A stretch of DNA of 64,000 bases from Bradyrhizobium sp. (GCF_030646015.1 NZ_JAUSLT010000087.1:62001-126000); one strand, 5' to 3'; shown: positions 16,211-25,275, counted from the first letter of the stretch. The notes: generated by a model not told the origin, from the sequence alone. Translations and numbers: made by a program.

Positions 16211-16939
16211 ATGACAAAAATCCTGATCGTCAATCCGAATACCACCGCGTCGATGACCGAAACCATCGGCGCCGCGGCGCGCGACGTCGCCGCCCCCGGC
16301 ACCGAGATCGTGGCCGTGACGTCGGCGATGGGGCCGGCCTCGATCGAAGGCTTTTATGACGAAGCCTTCGCCGTTCCCGGCCTGATTCAGGCACTGATGA
16401 ATGCCCCCGACGCCGATGCCGGCATCATCGCCTGCTTCGACGACACCGGGCTGGACGCCGCGCGATCGGCGGTGCGTTTCCCGGTGGTCGGGATTTGCGA
16501 GGCGGCGCTGGTCACCGCGGGACAAATCGCAAAGCGCATCGCGGTGGTCACCACGCTGCCGCGCTCGATCGTGCCGCTGGAAGAGCTGGTGCGCCGCTAC
16601 GGCTTCGCCGAGCGGGTGCGCGTGAGCGCGTGCAATGTCGCGGTGCTCGATCTCGAAAAGCCCGGCTCGGGCGCCGCAGCCAGGCTCGACGCCGAGATCG
16701 CGCTGGCGCTGGACAAGGGCGCCGAAGCGATCGTGCTGGGGTGCGCGGGCATGGCCGATCTCGCGGCCACGCTTTCGCGGAAGTTCAGCGTTCCCGTGAT
16801 CGATGGCGTCGCGGCGGCGGTCAAACAGGCTGAAGCCCTGGCCGGCCTGAAGCTCACGACCTCGCGGCGTGGCTGCTACGCTTTTCCGGCGGCGAAAGCG
16901 TATTCGGGGCTGCTCGCGCCGTTTGCGCCCAGGACTTAG
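16211..16939 (+). CDS. Asp/Glu/hydantoin racemase family protein
   Basis: The 242-residue product starts ILIVNPNTTASMTETI, the hallmark of the hydantoin-racemase/Asp-Glu racemase superfamily. It has two catalytic cysteines in IACFDDTGLDAAR and in VLGCAGMADLA. Relatives racemise hydantoins or allantoin or decarboxylate arylmalonates, using the Cys pair. The neighbours (SDR, FAD oxidoreductase, ABC importer) do not include a hydantoinase, so the substrate is open. Its TAG overlaps the TAA of the opposite SDR gene. Confidence 0.85.
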   Translation: MTKILIVNPNTTASMTETIGAAARDVAAPGTEIVAVTSAMGPASIEGFYDEAFAVPGLIQALMNAPDADAGIIACFDDTGLDAARSAVRFPVVGICEAALVTAGQIAKRIAVVTTLPRSIVPLEELVRRYGFAERVRVSACNVAVLDLEKPGSGAAARLDAEIALALDKGAEAIVLGCAGMADLAATLSRKFSVPVIDGVAAAVKQAEALAGLKLTTSRRGCYAFPAAKAYSGLLAPFAPRT

Positions 16940-17706
16940 CCGCCATAGATCCGGTCGCGCAGCCGCCGCATCCCGGTCAGCCATCGCTCGGGGTTGGACG
17001 CCTTGCGCTGCATGTAGTCATGCACCTGCGGGTGCGACAGAATCAAGAAGCGCTCGGCCTCCATCGCCTCCAGCACCATGCGCGCCACTTCCGGCGCCTG
17101 CAGCACGCCGTCGACGCGCGCGGCACTCGGCCCCGGCGTCGTCATTCCCGTCTGCACCGACTGCGGACACAGCACGGACACCCGGATGCCGCGGTCGCCA
17201 TATTGAATGGCGAGATGCTCGGCCAGCGCCACCGCGGCATGTTTGGTCACGCCGTAGGGCATCGAGTTCAGCGACGCCAGCAGGCCCGCGGCGGAGGCGG
17301 TGTTGAGCAGATAGCCGGAGCCGCGCGCCAGCATGCCCGGCACCAGCGCGCGCGCCGCGAACACGTGGCTCATGACATGCACCCGCCAGCTGACGTCCCA
17401 GTCGGCGTCGGAGGCCGCTTCCTGTCCCTTGCGCGACAGGCCGGCATTGGAAAAGAACACGTCGACCGGCCCATACTTGTCCTCGGCCGCCGCGATCAGC
17501 GCCTTGATGTCCTCTTCCTGTCCGACGTCGCAGGTAACGGCGAGGCCGTCGATCTCGCCGGCGACCTTTGCCAGCCGGTCGCGCGACGTCCTGAGATCGC
17601 CGACCACAACCCCGCGCGCGCCGGCTGCCGCGTAAGCGCGCGCGACCGCCTCGCCGATGCCGCTGGCGGCACCGGTGACGATGCAGACCTTGTCCTTGAC
17701 GTGCAT
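16936..17706 (-). CDS. SDR-family NAD(P)-dependent oxidoreductase
   Basis: This 256-residue classical SDR has the cofactor motif VTGAASGIGEAVA and VGDLR after beta-2. NAG appears as FSNAGLSRK. The catalytic Ser lies in LNTASAAGL and the YxxxK in MPYGVTKHAAV. The C-terminal part holds HPQVHDYMQRKASNPERWL. The substrate is unknown. Start 17706 is chosen, and an in-frame ATG at 17730 would add eight residues. It is convergent with the racemase gene. Confidence 0.88.
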   Translation of the reverse strand: MHVKDKVCIVTGAASGIGEAVARAYAAAGARGVVVGDLRTSRDRLAKVAGEIDGLAVTCDVGQEEDIKALIAAAEDKYGPVDVFFSNAGLSRKGQEAASDADWDVSWRVHVMSHVFAARALVPGMLARGSGYLLNTASAAGLLASLNSMPYGVTKHAAVALAEHLAIQYGDRGIRVSVLCPQSVQTGMTTPGPSAARVDGVLQAPEVARMVLEAMEAERFLILSHPQVHDYMQRKASNPERWLTGMRRLRDRIYGG

Positions 17707-17780
17707 GTTTTGATTCTCACTTCCGATCATGTTTCATTCGGATTGAAGCACTGGCGAGATGGTGCGGCAACGGCGGTGAG

Positions 17781-17907
17781 CCCCCTCTCCCCCTGTGGGA
17801 GAGGGTTGGGGTGAGGGGTTCAGGTCCATCGGTGGAGCAAAACCCCTCACCCGGATCGCATCTTCGATGCGATCCGACCTCTCCCACAAGGGGAGAGGTG
17901 AAGGGGA
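17781..17907. repeat. Palindromic intergenic repeat element
   Basis: CCCCTCTCCCCCTGTGGGAG and its inverted partner CTCCCACAAGGGGAGAGG flank a GGATCGCATC/GATGCGATCC stem. This is the same family as 15719-15852, and it lies between two minus-strand genes. Confidence 0.75.
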
Positions 17908-17946
17908 GCGCGCGAATGCTGCGAGTCCGAATTCACGCGATGCCGC

Positions 17947-18918
17947 TCACCCCTGATAAAGCCCCTTCTCCCGCGCCATCCTGATCGCCAGCGCCGCCAT
18001 CAAGTCGAGCATCGGCGTCGACAGTCCCGCAGCACGGGCGAACGCGGCCGGCGCGCGCACCAGCACATCGATTTCCATGGCGCGGCCGAGCTCGTAGTCC
18101 TGCAGGATCGACGGCTTGTGGTCGGGCGCGGGACCCGTGCGGGCGAGGCGCTTGACGCCGGGAAAGCAGCTTTGCGCGACGGAATTGGCCTCGTCGAGCA
18201 GCCGCGGGATGATGTCCTGCAGGTCGGGCTCGTCCCGCACGCCGCGCGCGGTCTGTCCGGTCAACAGGCACAGCACCGACATCGACATGTTGGTCAAAAG
18301 CTTGGTCCAGATCGTCTCCCGGATCTTTTCCACCGGCGACGACTGGATCGAAGCCTCGTTGAGTGCGGCGCGCAGGGCCCCGATCCGCGCGCTGCCGCGA
18401 TCGTCGCATTCGCCGACCAGCAGCATGTTACGTTCGGGCGAAAGATTGGCGACGATGCCGGGTGCGATGACCTCGTTGGATGAAAGCACCACGCCGCCGA
18501 TGATCCGCTCCGGGGCAACCATCGATCGCAATTGGCCGCCGGGATCGAGAAAGCCGAGGTCGGGCGGCGGCACATCGGAGACAAGCCCGATATCGTACCA
18601 CCAGGGAATGCCGTTCTGGGCAAACACCACGGCGGTGTGGTCGCGCAGCAGCGGCGGCAGCCCCGTGACCAGGCTGCCGAGCGAGTTCGCCTTCAGCGTC
18701 GAGATCACGACATCCTGCGGCCCCAGCTCCGCCGGGTCGTCCGACGCCTTGACGTGCGCCGTGAATCCGGCGCCATCGACCCGAAGCGTCAGGTCCTTGG
18801 CCTTGACCGCTTCCAGATGCGGCCCGCGCATCACGCAGGACACCTCGTGTCCGGCGAGCGCCAGCCGCACCGCAAAATGGCTGCCGACGGCGCCCGCGCC
18901 GAAGATGCAGATACGCAT
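17947..18918 (-). CDS. Ketopantoate reductase (ApbA/PanE) family protein
   Basis: The 323-residue product begins MRICIFGAGAVGSHFA, the NADP-binding motif of ApbA/PanE. KAKDL and a C-terminal helical domain with the conserved Lys region (ETIWTKLLTNMSMSVLC) follow, together with EIDVLVRAP near the end. PanE makes pantoate for coenzyme A. Many paralogues in catabolic clusters reduce other oxo-acids, which seems as likely here because the gene sits in an accessory cluster. The start at 18918 follows the family motif, and the ribosome site is weak. Confidence 0.83.
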   Translation of the reverse strand: MRICIFGAGAVGSHFAVRLALAGHEVSCVMRGPHLEAVKAKDLTLRVDGAGFTAHVKASDDPAELGPQDVVISTLKANSLGSLVTGLPPLLRDHTAVVFAQNGIPWWYDIGLVSDVPPPDLGFLDPGGQLRSMVAPERIIGGVVLSSNEVIAPGIVANLSPERNMLLVGECDDRGSARIGALRAALNEASIQSSPVEKIRETIWTKLLTNMSMSVLCLLTGQTARGVRDEPDLQDIIPRLLDEANSVAQSCFPGVKRLARTGPAPDHKPSILQDYELGRAMEIDVLVRAPAAFARAAGLSTPMLDLMAALAIRMAREKGLYQG

Positions 18919-19071
18919 GGGGGAGGGTGTCCTTGTCAGGTGGGCGACGGCGTGGCGGCCAGTTTCCACAGACGGGTGTCGTAGCGCAACCCATCAGGCG
19001 AGCCTTGACGAGATGGCTAAATTTCAGCACCCGGGGCATGATCATCCGCCACTCATTCGGGAACTCCAAAA

Positions 19072-20436
19072 TTGCCGCTCAAAACCATCACCGAACCCGC
19101 CCGTCAAATCCCGCTCTACGGCGAATACGAAGTCGTCGTCCTTGGCGGCGGCCCGGCCGGCATAGCCGCAGCGGTCGCCGCCGCGCGCGCCGGGCGGCGC
19201 ACGCTGCTGCTCGAGCGTTACGGCTTTCTCGGCGGCATGGGCACCGCGGCGGGGGTAACGAATTTCTGCGGGCTGCACGCCAATGTGTTTGGCGAGATGC
19301 ATCGGGTGGTGCAGGGGGTGGCCTCCGATCTGCTGGCAAGGATAGATCATCTCGGCGGATTGAATGCGCCGCATTTGATCCTCGGCAAGATTTTCGCGCA
19401 GGCCTATGACACTGCGGCCTACAAGATCGCGGCCGACGGTCTGTTGGCCGCCCACAAGGTCGATATCCTCTTCCATGCGCTCGGCGCCGGCGTGGTGATG
19501 CATGACGAGACGCGCATCAACGCGCTGATGGTCGAGACCAAGGCCGGGCGGCAGGCGGTGCGGTCGGACATTTTCATCGACTGCTCCGGCGATGGCGATC
19601 TCGCGGCCTGGGCCGGCGCGCGCTTCGAGGTCGGCGATAACGCCGGCAGCATGCTGTACCCCTCGATGATGTTCCGGCTCAACGGCATCGACCCGGATAA
19701 GGCCGGCGACGCCTGGCGGACCATTCCGGCACTGATGGAGGCGGCCGCAGCCGCCGGCACCCATCATTTCCCGCGCAAGGCTGCGATCGTGCGGCCGCAG
19801 CGCTCTGGAATCGAATGGCGGGTCAATTTCACCCAGCTGTCGCGCGAGGACGGCACCGCGATCAACGGGCTCTTGCCCGACGATCTCACCCGCGGCGAAA
19901 TCGACGGCCGCCGCCAGGCAGTCGCCGCGTTCGATTTTCTGCGCACGGTGACGGGGTTTGAAAAATCCTACATCGTCGACCTGCCGCCGCAGCTCGGCAT
20001 CCGCGAAACCCGCCGGGTGATCGGCGGCTACATGTTGAGTGGGGAGGACGTGCTCGGCTGCGCCGCGTTCGACGACAGCATCGGCGTCAACGGCTGGCCG
20101 ATGGAATCCCATGTCGCCGGCGATGTGATCTTCAAGTTCCCGCCGATCCCGGAATCGCGCGGCTTTAATGAGCTGCCGTACCGGATGCTGACGCCCGAGG
20201 GCATCGACAATCTGCTGGTGGCCGGGCGCTGCGCCTCGATGACCCATGACGGCCAGTCGGCGGCGCGGGTCTCCGGCGCCTGCTTTGCGATGGGGGAGGC
20301 GGCGGGAACGGCGGCTTCACTGGCGCTCGGCGGCAACACGATTCCGCGCGACATCACGGTGGAAAAGTTGCAACAAGCGTTGCAGCAGCAGGGTGCGTTC
20401 ATCGGGCGGGACCAGGCTGTGCCCGAAGGGCTGTAG
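19072..20436 (+). CDS. FAD-dependent oxidoreductase (FAD_oxidored type)
   Basis: The 454-residue product has VVVLGGGPAGIAAAVAAARAG (dinucleotide fold), LLLERYGFLGGMGTAAGV and a DCSGDGDLAAWAGA motif. It ends in VAGRCASMTHDGQSAARV, which contacts FAD. This is the pattern of the PF12831-like FAD-dependent oxidoreductases often seen with ABC importers in Rhizobiales. The reaction is unknown. The start is TTG with a CGGGA site. No earlier ATG is convincing. Confidence 0.82.
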   Translation: MPLKTITEPARQIPLYGEYEVVVLGGGPAGIAAAVAAARAGRRTLLLERYGFLGGMGTAAGVTNFCGLHANVFGEMHRVVQGVASDLLARIDHLGGLNAPHLILGKIFAQAYDTAAYKIAADGLLAAHKVDILFHALGAGVVMHDETRINALMVETKAGRQAVRSDIFIDCSGDGDLAAWAGARFEVGDNAGSMLYPSMMFRLNGIDPDKAGDAWRTIPALMEAAAAAGTHHFPRKAAIVRPQRSGIEWRVNFTQLSREDGTAINGLLPDDLTRGEIDGRRQAVAAFDFLRTVTGFEKSYIVDLPPQLGIRETRRVIGGYMLSGEDVLGCAAFDDSIGVNGWPMESHVAGDVIFKFPPIPESRGFNELPYRMLTPEGIDNLLVAGRCASMTHDGQSAARVSGACFAMGEAAGTAASLALGGNTIPRDITVEKLQQALQQQGAFIGRDQAVPEGL

Positions 20437-20450
20437 GAGGTTCTGACGTT

Positions 20451-20528
20451 CGTCATTGCGAGGAGCGCTTGCGACGAAGCAATCCAGCTTGCTTCACGAT
20501 GGATTGCTTCGCTACGCTCGCAATGACG
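20451..20528. repeat. Palindromic repeat CGTCATTGCGAG...CTCGCAATGACG
   Basis: Outer arms CGTCATTGCGAG and CTCGCAATGACG are perfect complements. Inner arms GAAGCAATCCA and TGGATTGCTTC also pair. A half copy appears at 25790-25817. The element sits between two plus-strand genes. Confidence 0.75.
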
Positions 20529-20552
20529 GTTTCAGATGACGGAGGAAACGGG

Positions 20553-21569
20553 ATGACGGGATTTGCGCGGCTCGCATTGGCGGGCCTGATGGTTTTGATG
20601 GTGGGCGGGGCCGCGTCTTCCGAGGGCCGTTGCCAGGAGCCATTGAAAGCCAAAATCGGCGTGCTCCGGCTGTCGTCGTCGGCGCCGGTGTTCATTGCGC
20701 AGGACAAGGGTTATTTCAAGGAGGCCGGGCTCGAGATCGAGCTGAAATTCTTCGATGCGGCGCAGCCGATCGCGGTGGCGACCGCTTCGGGCGATGTCGA
20801 TTTCGGTGTCACCGCCTTCACCGCCGGACTCTACAATCTCGCCGGCAAGGGCGCGCTGAAGGTGATCGGCGGCATGAGCCGCGAGAAGGCCGGCTATCCG
20901 CTGATCGGCTATTTCGCCAGCAATAATGCCTATGCTGGGGGCCTGAAGACCCCTAGGGATCTCGCCGGCAAGCGCATCGCGGTGACGCAGACCGGCTCCA
21001 GCTTCCACTACTCGCTGGGGCTGCTGGCCGACAAATACAACTTCAAGCTCGCCGATATCAAGGTGCTGCCGATGCAGTCGCTGTCGAATGCCGCCGCCGC
21101 GCTGAAGGGCGAGACGGTGGATGCCGCGCTGTTGCCGGTCTCGACCGCGCGCAAGCTGATCGACGATGGCGGCGCCAAGCTGCTGGGCTGGGTTGGCGAC
21201 GAAACGCCATGGCAGCTCGGCGCCGTATTCGCCTCGCCGAAGGCGCTGACCAACAAGCCGCTGGTGACCAAATTGCTCGCGGCACTGGCCCGCGCCGACC
21301 GCGAATATCACGACGTGATCCTGGCCTCGATCAAGGACGGCAAGGCTGACATCAACGACAAGACAAAACCGTTGCTCGAAATCATCGCCAAATACACCAA
21401 TTTGCCGGTCGAGCAGGTGGTCGGAAACTGCGCCTATATCGACCCGGACGGCAAGCTCGACGTCAGGAACGTCGCCAATCAGATCGACTGGCTGCAGGAG
21501 CAGGGTTTTGTCGACAAGGGATTTTCGGTCGATGCGATTATCGCGAAGGAATTCGTCAAGGCGGATTGA
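20553..21569 (+). CDS. ABC transporter periplasmic substrate-binding protein (NMT1/SsuA-like)
   Basis: The 338-residue product has a signal peptide ending near residue 30. The mature part (KIGVLRLSSSAPVFIAQDKGYFKEAGLEIELKF-type opening, DVDFGVTAF) matches the NMT1/THI5/SsuA-like binding proteins. GGAGG lies nine bases before the ATG. With the ATPase and permease downstream it forms a full importer. The ligand is unknown. Family members bind sulfonates, nitrate, pyrimidine precursors or aromatic acids. Confidence 0.88.
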   Translation: MTGFARLALAGLMVLMVGGAASSEGRCQEPLKAKIGVLRLSSSAPVFIAQDKGYFKEAGLEIELKFFDAAQPIAVATASGDVDFGVTAFTAGLYNLAGKGALKVIGGMSREKAGYPLIGYFASNNAYAGGLKTPRDLAGKRIAVTQTGSSFHYSLGLLADKYNFKLADIKVLPMQSLSNAAAALKGETVDAALLPVSTARKLIDDGGAKLLGWVGDETPWQLGAVFASPKALTNKPLVTKLLAALARADREYHDVILASIKDGKADINDKTKPLLEIIAKYTNLPVEQVVGNCAYIDPDGKLDVRNVANQIDWLQEQGFVDKGFSVDAIIAKEFVKAD

Positions 21570-21590
21570 TGTGGGCGCGGCAACCTATTT

Positions 21591-21681
21591 CGTCATGGCC
21601 GGGCTTGACCCGGCCATCCACGTCTTTCTTGCTGTTGTGCCGTTAAAGACGTGGATGCCCGGGTCAAGCCCGGGCATGACG
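21591..21681. repeat. Palindromic repeat CGTCATGGCCGGGCTTG...CGGGCATGACG
   Basis: CGTCATGGCCGGGCTTGACC and its inverted partner GGTCAAGCCCGGGCATGACG (one mismatch) enclose CCATCCACGTC/GACGTGGATGC. The element lies inside the ABC gene run, between the binding protein and the ATPase. Confidence 0.75.
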
Positions 21682-21703
21682 AGATCGTAAACCGGTATTC
21701 CAG

Positions 21704-22477
21704 ATGGACCTGATCTCCGACCATATCAGCCACCGCTTCGGCGCGCTCGAGGTGCTTGACGACGTCTCGTTCACGGTGCGCTCGGGCGAGGTGGTGGCGA
21801 TCGTCGGTCCCTCCGGCTGCGGCAAGAGCACGCTATTGTCGATCATGGGCGGGCTCTTGCAGCCGAGCTCAGGACGGGCGGAATGGCGCGGCGCGCCGCC
21901 GGCCGACAGCCGCAATCCGCTGACATTCGTGTTCCAGGATTTTGCGCTGCTGCCCTGGTGCACGGTGGCGGAGAATGTCGAATTCCCGCTGCTGCATGCT
22001 GACCTTTCCGACGCCGAGCGCTGTGCCGTGGTGGATGACGCGTTGCGTCGTACCAGCCTGTCGGATTTCCGAAGCGCGTACCCCAAGCAACTCTCCGGCG
22101 GCATGCGGCAGCGCGTCGGCATCGCCCGCGCGCTCGCGGTGCGGCCGGCGATCCTGCTGATGGACGAGCCGCTGTCGGCGCTGGATTCGCAAACCAGCGA
22201 ATTGCTGATGGAAGACTTTATCCGCCTGCTCGCCGATGGGTCGATGGGTGCGGTCTATGTCACCCACAATCTCGAAGAGGCGGTGCGGATTGCCGACCGC
22301 ATCGTGGTACTGTCGCGGCGGCCCGGACGAATTCGCGAAGTGGTCACCATTCCGCTGAGCCGCAGCGAGCGCGGCGACATCCATGCCTGCGAACAATTGC
22401 TGGCGCTGCAGAGCGAGCTGTGGTCGCTGATCCGCGAACAGGCCGTCGAGGCCGAACGCGAGGTCCAGCATGCTTGA
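21704..22477 (+). CDS. ABC transporter ATP-binding protein (SsuB/TauB-like)
   Basis: The 257-residue product has Walker A GPSGCGKST, Q-loop VFQDFALLPW, signature LSGGMRQR, Walker B ILLMDEPLSALD and switch His in VTHNLEEAV. This is the order seen in SsuB/TauB/NrtD-type ATPases. Its last 8 bases overlap the permease start, so the two are probably translationally coupled. Its partner binding protein is upstream across a palindromic repeat. Confidence 0.93.
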   Translation: MDLISDHISHRFGALEVLDDVSFTVRSGEVVAIVGPSGCGKSTLLSIMGGLLQPSSGRAEWRGAPPADSRNPLTFVFQDFALLPWCTVAENVEFPLLHADLSDAERCAVVDDALRRTSLSDFRSAYPKQLSGGMRQRVGIARALAVRPAILLMDEPLSALDSQTSELLMEDFIRLLADGSMGAVYVTHNLEEAVRIADRIVVLSRRPGRIREVVTIPLSRSERGDIHACEQLLALQSELWSLIREQAVEAEREVQHA

Positions 22478-23306
22478 CCGCGCCGGGGATCAAGCGGCGT
22501 CGCCGCCGGGTGACATCGCCGCCGAAGCGCGGCCCGTCACTTTTCGCGGCGCGGGGTTCGCGCCGAAGGCCGGCCGCTATTCCGGCTGGATCGCATTGGT
22601 GCTGGTGATCGGGCTGTGGCAGCTGGCCGGCAGCGCCGGCTGGGTTAATCCCTTGTTCCTGCCGCCACCATCGGCGATCGGGCTCGCGATCTGGAAGCTC
22701 GCGGTGTCGGGCGCGTTGTGGAATCACGTGTCGGCGTCGGTGGTGCGTATCGGGTCGGGGTGGATTCTCGGTACCATCGCTGGCGTCGTGGTCGGCTTCG
22801 CCATCGGGCTCTCGAGTCTGGCGCGCGGCGTCGGCATCACTTTCATCTCGGCGCTGTTTCCGATTCCGAAAATCGCGCTGCTGCCGCTCTTGATCCTGTG
22901 GCTTGGGATCGGCGAGGAGCCGAAGATCGCCACCATCGCGCTCGGCGTGTTCTTCTCGACCGCGATCTCGGTTTATAGCGGCGTCGATGCGGTGCCGCGC
23001 AACCTGATCCGGATGGCGCAGAGTTTCGGCGTGCCGTTCGCCTCGATCGTGCGCCGGGTGGTCTGGCCGGGCGCGCTGCCCTCGATCCTCGCCGGCTTCC
23101 GCATCTCCGCCTCGGTGGCGCTATTGCTGGTGGTGAGCGCCGAAATGATCGGCGCCCAATTCGGTATCGGCGCGTTTGTGCTGCAGGCGGGCAACCTGAT
23201 GCAGACCGATCAGCTGCTGGCGGGCGTCGTGATGCTGTCGCTGTTCGGGCTGGCGGTGGGCAAGCTGATCAATCTGCTGGAGACGCGACTGCTGCACTGG
23301 CGGTGA
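22470..23306 (+). CDS. ABC transporter permease (SsuC/TauC-like)
   Basis: The 278-residue product has about six membrane segments after a polar N-terminus of about 40 residues. The binding-protein-dependent permease loop is recognisable around RMAQSFGVPFASIVRRVVWPGALPSILAGFRI-type sequence (EAA-like loop). LFLPPPSAIGLAIWKL near the N-terminus is typical of the SsuC/TauC class. It overlaps the ATPase gene by 8 bases and ends just before a repeat element. Confidence 0.92.
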   Translation: MLDRAGDQAASPPGDIAAEARPVTFRGAGFAPKAGRYSGWIALVLVIGLWQLAGSAGWVNPLFLPPPSAIGLAIWKLAVSGALWNHVSASVVRIGSGWILGTIAGVVVGFAIGLSSLARGVGITFISALFPIPKIALLPLLILWLGIGEEPKIATIALGVFFSTAISVYSGVDAVPRNLIRMAQSFGVPFASIVRRVVWPGALPSILAGFRISASVALLLVVSAEMIGAQFGIGAFVLQAGNLMQTDQLLAGVVMLSLFGLAVGKLINLLETRLLHWR

Positions 23307-23310
23307 TACT

Positions 23311-23474
23311 TACCCTCCCCTGGAGGGGGAGGGTCGGCTCGCATCGAGCGAAGCGAGATGAGAGACGGGGTGGGGTGATCTCTCAGCCCGGGCACCGTCC
23401 AAATGGAGAGACTGTCACCCCACCCCGCCGCTCCTTGCAGTCGCGTCGACCCTCCCCCTCCAGGGCAGGGTAAG
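23311..23474. repeat. Long palindromic repeat, family shared with 29079-29262
   Basis: The outer arms ACCCTCCCCTGGAGGGGGAG and CCCTCCCCCTCCAGG...AGGGT pair. The inner arms GACGGGGTGGGGTGA and TCACCCCACCCCGC are partners. The element separates convergent genes (permease + and gentisate dioxygenase -) and may act as a transcription end. Confidence 0.75.
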
Positions 23475-23480
23475 ATTCTC

Positions 23481-24521
23481 TCACGCATTGCCGCGATCTT
23501 CCCGGAACAGATCCAGCTTCTGCTGCACCGGACGGTCCGAGAAACTGAACAGCACCGAATCCACATCCGCCTCATGCGTGACCCACTGCCAGCTCGGCAC
23601 CACGAACAGATCGCGTGGACCCCACTCGAAGGTCTGGTCGCCGATCCGGGTGCGGCCTTTGCCTTCGATCGCCGCGAATACGGTGGCATCGGTGGCGCGA
23701 TAGCGCGCGGTCTTGAATCCTTTGGGCAGCAGCTGGATGAAAGTGCCGATGGTCGGCATCGCGAAATCGCCGGTCTCCGGATTGGAGAATTTCAGCTTCA
23801 GGCCATGGCAGGCGTCCCACTCGTTGCGGGCCTTGGCCTGTTCCAGCGCCTCGCGGGTGTGGCTGTAGGGATAGTTGAAAATCGGCGAGGTTTTGGAGCT
23901 GCGCTTGCCGTCGACCGGCAGCAGATTGTGGCCGTAGCGGCCAAAACTGTCGCCGGGCGGCTTTGTGATCTTCTGCTGGTCTTCCTTGGAATCTTCGGCG
24001 AACGACGCGTCGAAGAACTGCACCATCGGGATGTCGAGACCGTCGAGCCAGTACATCGGCTTCGACGTCTCGTTGGAATGGTCGTGCCAGGTCATCGACG
24101 GCGTGATGACGAAATCGCCGGGCTCCATCAGCGTGCGCTCGCCATCGACGGCCGTCGCCGCGCCCTTGCCCTCGAGCACGAAGCGCAGCGCCGACTGGCT
24201 GTGACGGTGCGCGGGGGCGATGTCGCCCGGGATCACCATCTGCACGCCGGCAAACAGCGAGGTCGTGACCTTCGACTGGCCGCGCAGGCCGGGGTTTTCC
24301 AGCACCAGCACCCGCCTGGTGGCTTCCTTGGCCGTGATCAGTTTGCCGGCTTCGGTCATGTAGTCGCGGATGGCGTCGAACTTCCACAGATGCGGCCGGC
24401 AGGCGCTCCTCGGCTCCGGCGTGATCAGGTCGCCCATCACGTTCCACAGCGCCGAGAGGTTCTCGCCGTCGATCTTCTTGTAGAACGCCTCGCGTTCCGG
24501 CGTCTTCTGTACGGCTTCCAT
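23481..24521 (-). CDS. gtdA: Gentisate 1,2-dioxygenase (bicupin)
   Basis: The 346-residue two-cupin protein opens with a region typical of gentisate dioxygenases (SALWNVMGDLITPEPRSACRPHLW). The first cupin carries the iron ligands as AHRHSQSALRFVLEG and WHDHSNE. The second cupin lacks the full ligand set, as in the family. The enzyme opens gentisate to maleylpyruvate with Fe(II) and oxygen. GGGAGG lies six bases before the ATG. It is divergent from the isomerase gene, and their shared promoter region holds the operator at 24569. Confidence 0.9.
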   Translation of the reverse strand: MEAVQKTPEREAFYKKIDGENLSALWNVMGDLITPEPRSACRPHLWKFDAIRDYMTEAGKLITAKEATRRVLVLENPGLRGQSKVTTSLFAGVQMVIPGDIAPAHRHSQSALRFVLEGKGAATAVDGERTLMEPGDFVITPSMTWHDHSNETSKPMYWLDGLDIPMVQFFDASFAEDSKEDQQKITKPPGDSFGRYGHNLLPVDGKRSSKTSPIFNYPYSHTREALEQAKARNEWDACHGLKLKFSNPETGDFAMPTIGTFIQLLPKGFKTARYRATDATVFAAIEGKGRTRIGDQTFEWGPRDLFVVPSWQWVTHEADVDSVLFSFSDRPVQQKLDLFREDRGNA

Positions 24522-24557
24522 GACGGGCCTCCCGTGGCTCTCTTGACGTGGTTCTCG

Positions 24558-24585
24558 TTGTCTCGATTGACAGCATACTTACAAT
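24558..24585. promoter_or_regulatory. Bidirectional promoter region with candidate MarR operator
   Basis: GACAGCATACTTACAAT (24569-24585) recurs at 28746-28762 with 16 of 17 identical. It is part of an imperfect palindrome TTGnnAG...CTnnCAA. For the plus gene, TTGTCT (24558) and TACAAT (24580) are 16 bases apart. For the minus gene, TATGCT lies in the same palindrome. The site would block both. Confidence 0.6.
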
Positions 24586-24642
24586 ATGGATAGCGTCAAC
24601 GACGCAGTGCAACCGACAAGAAGAATTCAGGGGAGGTTCGTC

Positions 24643-25275
24643 ATGAAGCTGCACGGCTATTTCCGCAGCAGCGCGTCCTACCGGGTCAGAATCGCGTTGA
24701 ATCTGAAGGGGCTGGACGCCGATCACCTGTCGCACCACCTTCGCAAGGGCGAGCAGCGCGGTTCCGCTTTTCTCGCCATCAACCCGCAAGGGCTGGTGCC
24801 CGCGCTGCAGGACGATACCGGCGCGGTGCTGACCCAGTCGCTCGCCATCATCGAATGGCTCGAGGAAACCCATCCGCAGCCGGCCTTGCTGCCGAAGGAT
24901 CCGCTGCGCCGCGCCAGGGTGCGCGCATTCGCGCAGGCGGTCGCCTGCGACATCCACCCGGTGCAGAACCTCAAGGTGCTGGCGCGGTTGCGCGAACTCG
25001 GGCTGGCCGAGGAGCAGGTGACGGGCTGGGCGGCGTGGGCCAACCGCGAGGGCTTGGCTGCCTGCGAAGCCCTGATCGCCAATGAGCCCGGCCCGTTCTG
25101 CTTCGGCGAAGCGCCGACCATCGCCGATCTCTGTCTGGTGCCGCAGCTCTTCAACGCGCGCCGCTTCAGCGTCGATGTCTCGGCCTATCCGCGCCTGTTG
25201 AAGGCCGAAGCGGCGGCACAGGCCATGAAGGCGTTCGCCGACGCCGCCCCGGACAAGCAAGCCGATGCCGAGTAA
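24643..25275 (+). CDS. maiA: Zeta-class GST, maleylpyruvate/maleylacetoacetate isomerase
   Basis: The 210-residue product starts MKLHGYFRSSASYRVRIALN, which contains the zeta-class SSxSxRVRIAL motif. NPQGLVPAL and the helix TQSLAIIEWLEE follow. The enzyme isomerises maleylpyruvate to fumarylpyruvate (or maleylacetoacetate to fumarylacetoacetate) with glutathione. The divergent gentisate dioxygenase favours maleylpyruvate. GGGGAGG lies before the ATG. The next gene, MarR, overlaps it by 11 bases. A fumarylpyruvate hydrolase is not adjacent. The FAH protein at 3423 is the only family member in the window. Confidence 0.88.
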   Translation: MKLHGYFRSSASYRVRIALNLKGLDADHLSHHLRKGEQRGSAFLAINPQGLVPALQDDTGAVLTQSLAIIEWLEETHPQPALLPKDPLRRARVRAFAQAVACDIHPVQNLKVLARLRELGLAEEQVTGWAAWANREGLAACEALIANEPGPFCFGEAPTIADLCLVPQLFNARRFSVDVSAYPRLLKAEAAAQAMKAFADAAPDKQADAE

